NCBI GenBank assembly: GCA_963969345.1
Contig: OZ017767.1
Coordinates: 10,112,471 to 10,176,470 of the forward strand
Direction: 5' to 3'
DNA: 64,000 nt
Source: Turbatrix aceti
Taxonomy: Eukaryota > Nematoda > Chromadorea > Rhabditida > Panagrolaimidae
Below the pieces are notes generated by a model. It worked only from the letters and a program-made list of their open reading frames with translations, searched no databases and was not told the DNA's origin. The translations under genes were made by a program, and so were the position numbers. Of this stretch, positions 55,519 to 64,000 are shown piece after piece. Position 1 is the first letter of the stretch. Every line of letters starts with the position of its first letter.

Positions 55519-58500
55519 TGTGTCAAAAAAATGTCCAAACCGAAAAAAACAACAGAACGCGAATAAAAAATTAAAACTGTTTCCATAGCAGAAAATGTTG
55601 AAAACAATTTTGACACACAAATAAAACTAAATACAAATATTTACAACAAAAGGGGTAACAAAAGTCAAAAAAAAGACACACTTGGTACACTTTTGTTATG
55701 ACATTTGCCGTCGGTGGTCGTCGAGGAGGCCGAGGCCTGCCCACCACACCGGGGCCGCCAGGCTACGGGTAGCATACGAACAACAAACGCGGTGGGCGCG
55801 CTCTCCTTTCGACTTCGCTTCGTTGTCCTGTTCTGTTCTGTTCTCGCCCTCCCCCCCCCCCTTCGTTCAAGAGGAGGGCGGAGAAGGACGGCACTGACTA
55901 CTGACTGATGTGTGAGAAGACTTTTATTTTTTTTTTACACTTAGATATGACAGCAGCACTGTTCTTCAGTTCTTCATTTTTTTCCTTTCCTGCTAGGGGT
56001 TTTTCCGTAAAAATTATCAGGGGGTCAGTCAAAACTGACATGAAAGAAAGAAAGGATGGGGAAGTGGAAATTGCGAACGAACGAACGAACGTAAAAGAAA
56101 AAAAGTAGACGAGCAGTAAAAAAGTGTGTAATCTGATTTTTGAGAAAAACGGAATTCGTTAGAATGATTGAGGAAGGACAAAGGGCAAGAGCGCAGAACG
56201 AAGGACCCTTGACGTGTTTAACTTTTTTTTCCCAGGCTAGTCATTGTCTGAACCCTACTAATGATTAGAAGAACTATGGACCTGAATTAAGAAAGTATAA
56301 TACGATGTGTTTGTTCTTTGAGTGAAGATACAAAATAAATAAGTATAATGCAACAAATTAGAACATACCCTAGAGTTTGGCACGTAAGACGGTATTGTCT
56401 ATAAAAATTAGAGGATTAAAAATAAACAAAAAGAAGGCATTAAACAAAGCTGTCACTTAGGTGTTTTTTTGTTTGCATCAATGACAGTATACATACGTCA
56501 AAGTAAACACAATAAAAGAAAATTTAGCACGCACTGACGGTTCAAGAGCCAAGTTGGGTACTGACGTCTAAAAAAATTTTTTTTTGACATTATGGAAATG
56601 CAAAAAAACACCTGTACCTGCAACCCGTCTAAAAAAAGACACTTCAGGTGTAACTTTTTTCAATTAGGTGACCTATACTGAATTCCATAATACTTCACGC
56701 CAGCCCAGTCCACCCGAATATTTATTTAAATATTAACTACCCACCCCAAGGGGGTGTCAAAATGTCTAAATGGCAGAAGCCAGGACCAATAGACCAAATT
56801 CAAAGTGTCAGTTTTTTTCATAACCCCGGGGATAGGGGTAGGAATTAGGAGAAAGGGTCTCTAGAAAGTCAGACGTCTAACGCTACTACGCTTGGTTTCG
56901 CTTTTGAAGGACTATGGAGTCAGTCCGCGTATATACATAAATATGTGTATGTATATATGTGGCATACAAATTAAAATGCTCTGCGCATTACGGTGTGCAA
57001 CAGCCTGGAGAGAGGGGAGAAAGGCAAAATGGTACGTTTGTGCTAGGCTTAGATTAGACGTGGTGAGCGTGTTAAGCTCACGCGGGGCCCCGGCAATCTT
57101 TCACAGCCTCTATCTTTAATTTTTATCGCACATCGCACTCACGTCAGTCAGTTGGGGAACAGATATTAGATAGGGCAAAGGGGTGAGGTGAGCTAGTGAC
57201 GAAATGAGGTGCAGAGCTTCACGGACACGGGCGCGTGGTCAGATGTTGTCTATCCTCCTTGCATCAGCGTCAGGAGGACAGAGATGGTAAAACGGGATAC
57301 GGGTCATCCAGTTGAGTTTGGATTGGACCGCCCCCTGCGTGCAAACGTTTGAAGGCTCATCCAGCAGATTAACAACATCCAGCGTCTAAATAAATATTTC
57401 CTTATTTTTAAAAACCAAAAAAAGGGTAAAATAACTGATCGAAAAAAATCCCAGTCATCATTAGTCAGTAAAATTAGCCTTAATAAAGGTAACAGCTTCT
57501 ACGACCATTTCTCAGCACACTCAAAATTGCTTACACTGGTTTTCCTACTTTGATATTTAATGACGCAGAAAATGAAAATGATTATCACAGTAAACTGGGT
57601 TTTCCAATTATCAACATCAGGTTAGGCTATAGCAATGATCTCATATTTATCTTAGGAAATTGTAAATAACTGGAAATACTTGGCTTTTTTCCTTCAAACA
57701 CATTAGGTTTTTGTTCTTTCAAAAAAATGTTTTAACGGTTCTATGCAACATTTGGCCGATATTTAGTCAACTAAGGTTGTTTTTGAGATGAAAGATAAAA
57801 TTTCAGAAAATAATAAAAATTCAACGTTGCAAATCCCGTGCCATGAATCGCAAAAGCACCAGAAATCAAAAACTGCAAAATTGGGTACACAAAAATTGTT
57901 ATGAAAAAAACTGTATTTTTTGATACTCCAGTCGAGAATTCAAAAAAAAATCTAAATTTATGCATGCTCACTTTGGTTTTATTGTTTTGCAACCAATTAC
58001 GGTGAACTACATAAAAACATTTTACACTGATAAAATGAAATTTTTCGGAGGGTAATACCGTCTACATTTGACATACTGTAAAAGCTACTGTAACCTAAAA
58101 AAAAACTGGTATGTAAAAGAGAAAAATGGACAAAAAAATAAATATACACCATGCAAATCTGTCTGGAATAAGGCACCGCTTTTGCAGGAAAATAGTAATT
58201 GCCAATCATCAAATTATTTATTTTTAGTATGCACTGGTGTCGGAGTAATATGTAGTAAATAAATAAATAAATACTCTAAGACATTTACGTGGTTTTGTTA
58301 ATTTTATTTTTTACCAACCCCCTCACTTTGTATTCAATTTCTTGTTTTGATTAAAAATAAATAATTAGAACTATAACAATCCAGAAAAAAAAGTAGTGAT
58401 GTTTCGGTAGAGTTTTTCAAAAATAAATAAATATGACACCCCCCAACTTGTCTATAAACTGTGACGAGGACTGTTGTCGAGACAACAACAAAGTTGTTGG

Positions 58501-60648
58501 TGACAAAATGAGCCATCAAAGCGAAAATTTTTAATTTCATTTAAAAAAATTTTCTGGGTGGTCAGAAAATTTTTCTTATAAAATTAAACTGAATTTGTAC
58601 TTTTCAAGTCAAATGGTAGACAAATGAAATAAATAAAAACAAAAGAGAGAGAAAACATCGCGGGTGGTGATCTCTTACATGGTGGTAATTGTAATAATTT
58701 CTGAAGCGTAAATTGCAAATTCTAGCATTTTTGAGTAAGCAGAAGGAAAAAAAACATGCGTGGCTTTTAGACGGATGAGTGGGTTAGGTTACGCGTTGTT
58801 TATTGCAAGTCTCCAAAGACTTGTCGAAGAATAGGAAGAAAGCGCATTAGCCAACTGTTGTGTTATACAAGAAGTTATTAGCAAGCTGCGTTCCGTCGTG
58901 TTCTCGGGAGCGCAAAGTACAAGATTGCAGGAAAGACGACGAAGAATGCTGTCAATTATGGACCGGAGCTTTGGTCGGATAAGGTTTTGTAAGCGGAGGA
59001 TGGGATTTGGTTGAAATGAATTGTGAAATTCAAAAAAAAAAACGCGGAAAGGATAACAAAAAATACGTATGTGGAATAAATGTTATAATATATTTTTGGA
59101 TTGAATTCGGTGTTACAGGGATGGATGAAAAAAAATTAATTTCTACAAATCTTTGGAATCGGATGGGGAGAAATGCGATTCTGAAATTTTAGGTTTTTTG
59201 GTTAAAAAATGAAAACTGTTTTGGACTATGAGGTGGAATATTTTTCAAGATGTTGAATTCAAAATATTTATTTAACAAGTAAACTGGGGTAGTTCTCAGA
59301 GGGTTCATTTTTTGTATCGCTTTATCGATTGACCGCAAGTATTAAACCTAAAAATTTTGAATTTGGACTATTTCTAAATATTTGACATGTTTGTTAACTG
59401 GAAGCACGAATTTCGTTATCCTGAAAATATAAACAAAAACGAAAAATGCTGGAAAAAATTTGTACTCGAGACCATTGCGGTCTCAAGTGGAATTTCGTAA
59501 TTTTTAGAGCTATACGAATTTATTTTAGTTATTTTTCGTTTCCGTTTTTTTTGTTTTTTATTCTTAGGGAAGTAAATTTGGAAAAAAACTGATTCATGTG
59601 TAAAAGAAAAACTTTATTTTGTTTGAAATAACGTAATTAACACTATTTTAAGATCCTCTATGATGGAAAATAAAAAATATTTATAAAAACAACAAATTTG
59701 TTTCCATAGAGAAACGACGTTGTTCCGTGAATTCTAAGTATGCTACGGAGTACAAAACTGCCATGAGAGGATTTTCAATACACATGTTGCATATCATTAC
59801 TGAGAACTAAACTTTTGATCTTTTGTCTAGATATTTATACACTGGCATTTTGCCATGCATCCGTCATCCATCTAGTTAGCTACATAAGCCACCTAATCAC
59901 AGTTTACTGACTAACTGTCTTCGTCTCATCTTCTTGAAATAAATAATTTTTCCATTTGCCGGGAACGAAGAAAAAGGCGAAAGAAAAAATGATGGCTCCG
60001 CCATGTGGTGGAAATATTCGCAGTATGATAATTGTAATTCCATTAACCAATTTTCGCTCTTTCTGCGAAAAAAAATTCTTATAAAGAAAAAAGAAAAAAA
60101 AAAAGAAATAAAATCTACTAGAATTACAAGAATCATTATTAACACGTCTGAAAGCTTCTGTAATCGAGAGTGGAGGGAAAAGGGGAAATGAATTCGTGCG
60201 GAAAACAGACGGTGGTTGGAGGTGTACTGTTTTCTGAAAATCCAAGAATAACACATTGTGTTCCTTTTATGGATGCTTTTAGGGGCAAAGGTGACCGACT
60301 TTTTAGACCACCCCACTTTGTCAAAAGGGCCGGGGTTTTTTAGGGGGCTTAAAGGCCCCCATCGTCCCCCATAACAAAAAAAGTCTCTCTTTTTTTCTAC
60401 CTGCACGCCGAGACTGCCTGGGAAAGTCTACTCGGCATCGTTCGTTGGGGAAATCATCTGGCTCGCGCTGACCGAGTCACTGCTGCGTACAGCTGATGCA
60501 TTTTTTCTTGTAGTTGTCGAGCGCTGTATTTGGCGCAGATTTTTGATTATCTTTGTTTATCGATAATTTGACGACGATTGTTCGGGCGCGTTTGTTCTGA
60601 TATCATATTATGTTTCATTATAAAAATTCAACGTAGTACAAAGAAAAG
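55519..60648. other. 5.1-kb intergenic region without a recognisable gene
   Basis: 55690-55890 is GC-rich (CCGAGGCCTGCCC, a CCCCCCCCCCC run at about 55851) and may be the promoter of the neuropeptide receptor. 56580-57420 contains moderately GC-rich unique DNA. Other parts are AT-rich. A minus-strand frame at 60406-59897 lacks domains. Nothing can be assigned with support. Confidence 0.5.
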
Positions 60649-61351
60649 TTCATTTATAAATAAATATTTTCTGATATATTTTGCCGTAATTTTTTTTTGC
60701 GTAAAAATATTGGGGAAGGAAAATTTTTCATCCATAATTTCAGATTTTTTTTATCAAATTCTGTGAGTTTTTTGTATAAAAAAATTTCTGATAAAATTTG
60801 CTGTAATTTTTTTTTACAAAATATCGGGGATGAAAAAGTCGTTTATAAATAAATATTTTCTGATATATTTTGCCGTAATTTTTTTTTGCGTAAAAATATT
60901 GGGGAAGGAAATTTTTTCATCCATAATTTCAGATTTTTTTTTATCAAATTCTGTGAGTTTTTTATATAAAAAAATTTCTGATAAAATTTGCCGTAATTTT
61001 TTTTTACAAAATATCGGAAATGAAAAGTCGTTTATAAATAAATATTTTCTGATATATTTTGCCGTAATTTTTTTTTGCGTAAAAATATTGGGGAAGGAAA
61101 TTTTTTCATCCATAATTTCAGATTTTTTTTTATCAAATTCTGTGAGTTTTTTATATAAAAAAATTTCTGATAAAATTTGCCGTAATTTTTTTTTACAAAA
61201 TATCGGAAATGAAAAGTCGTTTATAAATAAATATTTTCTGATATATTTTGCCGTAATTTTTTTTTGCGTAAAAATATTGGGGAAGGAAATTTTTTCATCC
61301 ATAATTTCAGATTTTTTTTATCAAATTCTGTGAGTTTTTTGTATAAAAAAG
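60649..61351. repeat. Tandem array, 189-bp unit, about 3.7 copies
   Basis: The landmark TTTATAAATAAATATTTTCT recurs at 60653, 60842, 61031 and 61220, an exact 189-bp period. Copies are nearly identical. Each unit contains two related sub-blocks ending in GCCGTAATTTTTTTTT. Because 189 is divisible by three, both strands stay open across the array, which creates two spurious 160-residue frames. Confidence 0.95.
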
Positions 61352-61557
61352 GGAACAAAAAATTTAGAAATATTACCGAAATATAAGTCAATACTGTAAT
61401 GATTAGTTTTAGGACACGTATGTAATGTCTTTTCCCTTTTCTTTGTTACTATCAAATCAGTACAACGTCAATGTATTGATCTGCATTTCTTTCAAGTCAA
61501 ATTTATTGTGCAAAAAACCTTAGAATAAAATGATGTAAAATCAATCAATGAAAAGAA

Positions 61558-64000
61558 TCATGGCACCACGGGTCTCGCTGACAGGGTAGAGATTACTTCC
61601 TTCAGAATGTCTCTCTTCCAGTCCACAGACGCTCGTGTCTTGATTTTTTTATACATTACCCGACGATCACTTTGCTTGGCTCTTGCGGGTTTTTGCCGCA
61701 AGACGACCCTGGTTCCGTTGTTGTCGTCGTCGACGTTGTGGTTGTGATGGAGAATCGCCAGCATTGTTCTCATTCGACAACCGTCGTCGTTGAAGTAGAA
61801 GTTTTTAGATTTATACTTGACACCGAGTATACTATGGAAACCTTCTAGAAACGACGTGCAATCAGCGACGCTAGCCGAGAGAAAGTCCCGGAGAAAGTCT
61901 TCTGTGACTATGTACTCAAAAAGTATCTGCCAACTCTTTTCAAGTTGTGTCATCGATGGATGTGTCGTCCCATGAAGAGGGTTTGTCGCAGCCGGGATGC
62001 ACTGTAATAGAGACGAGAACTGCAAAGTGTCAAAATAGTTGCCTCGATTGTAGTAGTTTCCGGGGTCAGAATGGAACTGGGTCTAAAAATATCAAAATGA
62101 ATATATCAAACCAAAAATTTTGTTACATGATGTCGCTTCAAAACCTCTTTCATCTGGCCCGCATCCCAAGAGTGAACACCAATGAGGTGAAGGAACATAG
62201 ACACTAGTAGCTCTGCCCGTCGCAATTCTCCAGGTTCGGTATTACTTAGAGAATAATAGAGATGATTGACGATAGGAACGGTCCAAACTTTGAGCTTGGC
62301 GCCCCTTCGTTTTTTGCCTTCCTGAAATAAAAAAAAATTTTGTGCAAAATGTTGTGTTGCCAGACCTCACGGCATATTTTTTTCACCGCCTTTATCAGGT
62401 GCCAACAGTCGATAACATGCTCTGTTCCTGGATCATTTTCACGCATATGCCTTTTGATTGAAGAGCTACGATCAGTGGCTACGGTGGTTATGTTGATGCC
62501 TTTGGATCGCAACCATGCGAGACCCTGAATTAGACCAATAGTCTCCATGTAGGGACTGTTGAGGTTGTGATCATTACGATTCAGTTGTACAAAAGCTGCG
62601 ATTTTGGACGTTAGGCAATCCATGAAACTAACTACGCACCATTCTGCGCAGAAACCACGCGAATCGAACGTGCCGTCCACGGCAACCGTGTTCATCGGGC
62701 GACCCTAAAATTTCTTTTTGAAGTTTTTGTATAGTAAAAATTTCTTTACTCGCATCCCGGTGATTATCACAGATTGATCTCTGGTATATACAGTTGTTAC
62801 AACAGTCCGTGTTGTTTTAGCTATTCGATAGTGTGCGTTTTCGCACATGTAGGGTGCCTGAATTATTCTGAACAATTCATCGATGTACGTCTGGGGGATC
62901 GGAGTAATTGTAGTGGCTACACTGATTGCCACATTCCCGTCATACGTTTCGGTATTGGGTATATGGCTCTGAGTACACCATGACGAATACCGACGGCAAT
63001 GTTTACAATAACGCTTTACGGTAATTGCTGTTCCGTTTTTTGAAGCACATGACACACGCGAATCGATCTTCTGACCGCACCGTAAACATGGACATGCAGA
63101 AAATAGTTGCATCAATTGTTTGTGGCTGGTCAGATAAAAATTGTATTCGGGAGACGACGGCGGCGCCTCCGATCTGCTTGATGGACTGTTGTTCGAGGTA
63201 GGTTCATGAGTTTCAGTCGGATCGACGGTATTGTCCGGAGGATTCTCGGAATTCGTTGATTGTTCGTTGTCCGAATTATCCGAATCGTCTGACCCGATGT
63301 CAGATATGTCACTGAACTCAGAGGCTGCGTCTGTCGAATCAGAAAAGTGACCGTCGTCACTTACTGTGCCGTCGTCGTCAGTATTCGGTTGTGATACATT
63401 CCCCAGGACCGCAGATGCATCTTGGTTTTCAGGTGCAACAACCGGTGGGGGTTGAACAAGGACTGGTTGCTGTGAGGGACCATCGAATGATGCCCGAGAA
63501 TTGATAGCACCAAAACCGCCGTCCAAAACCTGTTGACCGGAACAGGGAAAACACTGCTGACAAGGAGAAAGCGGGGGAAATGGTGCGAAGTCGGAGTGAA
63601 GGCCAAAGCGTGGAGTCTGTAAGGCAGGAGAAGGCAACGGTCCAAACCCAGAGGGCGGAGCAGGATGCATTCCGGGACCAGAAAACGGAGGCATGGTCGG
63701 ACAAGAATATCCTTCGTTGACGTAGGTTGGTGCGGGGGGGAAACTTGCTGTCATATCCAAGGTCGAGGACTGGTAGAACTCAGGGGCTTCGTATGGCGGC
63801 ATGGTCGGGAGCGAATCCGAGATGACCCGAGTAGAAACATCATTTTGAGTCACAACTGCCCTCCGTGAGTTTTTCTTTCTTATTTTCGTCCGAGCAACAA
63901 TTCGCTGGATTTGAACGGGAGACAAGGATTTGGGTGTAGGATTTGCGATCAGCTGTCCATTCACAAAGCTTTCATTTGTGAAATGAGAGTTACAAATCCA
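61558..64000 (-). CDS. Kolobok-like transposase with THAP-like finger (5' end outside window)
   Basis: Exons (64000)-62750, 62704-62366, 62321-62127 and 62082-61558 join in phase to 769 residues, still open at the right edge. The first residues read WICNSHFTNESF, the end of a THAP-type C2CH finger, followed by LSPVQIQRIVA as in the THAP gene at 9.2 kb. A long Pro/Ser/Asp-rich linker leads to a C-x2-C...C-x2-C finger (CLRCGQ, CKHC) and then an RNase-H-like DDE region with VAVDGTFDSRG, TDRSSSIKRH, DCWHLIK and EGFHSILG. This order recalls Kolobok-superfamily transposases, which cut at TTAA. Intact frames and splice sites suggest either an active element or a domesticated gene. I could not see terminal inverted repeats: the right end is outside and none is obvious near 61480. 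Confidence 0.75.

Noticed and set aside
59897..60406. 169-residue minus-strand frame
   Set aside because: Low complexity with homopolymer-coded Phe runs and no domain; likely chance.
60814..61333. Long open frames on both strands of the tandem array
   Set aside because: Explained by a 189-bp (multiple of three) repeat lacking stops; no start context, splice sites or domain.

Overview
The window looks like an AT-rich nematode genome. Protein-coding genes have short introns with GT...TTTCAG-type ends. The gene content points the same way: a Hedgehog-related warthog-type gene with a Hint domain, a nuclear receptor with a CNGCKTFFRR P-box, tandem serpentine chemoreceptor-like GPCRs, and small secreted C6-like cysteine-rich proteins. 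It is not clearly Caenorhabditis and I do not name a species. I saw no rRNA, spliced-leader, complete tRNA or CRISPR locus.

Layout. 1-8116 is a large, nearly perfect inverted repeat carrying two tail-to-tail copies of an RNF216/TRIAD3-like RBR ubiquitin ligase gene plus a truncated third copy produced by a 1.5-kb tandem duplication. Overlapping it, 2707-12328 is bounded by hAT-like termini (CAGTGTTGTCG...CGACAACACTG) and an exact 8-bp direct duplication TTTAATAC. It therefore reads as a 9.6-kb composite element that contains the inverted gene copy and a THAP/coiled-coil/AT-hook gene. 13.1-16.1 kb is a full-length RTE-type LINE with an intact 925-residue ORF and a 12-bp target duplication, inserted just 3' of a warthog-like gene (16.2-17.9 kb) that shows two apparent +1 frameshifts. 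19.1-25.0 kb holds three tandem secreted cysteine-rich genes with strongly conserved promoters. They are separated by palindromic elements, including a TTAA-flanked foldback element that is itself interrupted by a hAT MITE. A second hAT MITE lies at 25.7-26.2 kb.

26.9-45.8 kb is host-gene territory: one divergent 7TM receptor, two tandem PiT-type sodium/phosphate symporter genes, and three paralogous five-exon 7TM receptors on the minus strand, with a nuclear hormone receptor gene between the first and second. 45.8-51.9 kb is AT-rich with nothing recognisable. 51.9-55.3 kb is a four-exon FMRFamide-receptor-like neuropeptide GPCR. 55.3-61.5 kb is mostly empty, with a stem-loop and a 189-bp tandem array. 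From 61.6 kb to the right edge runs an intron-containing Kolobok-like transposase gene with the end of a THAP-like zinc finger at its N-terminal side. Its family is known for TTAA target duplications, which links it by inference to the TTAA-flanked foldback element.

The host genes do not form a single pathway. The common theme is recent transposon activity (at least three hAT-type insertions, one RTE, one TTAA-type element) reshaping a nematode gene neighbourhood.
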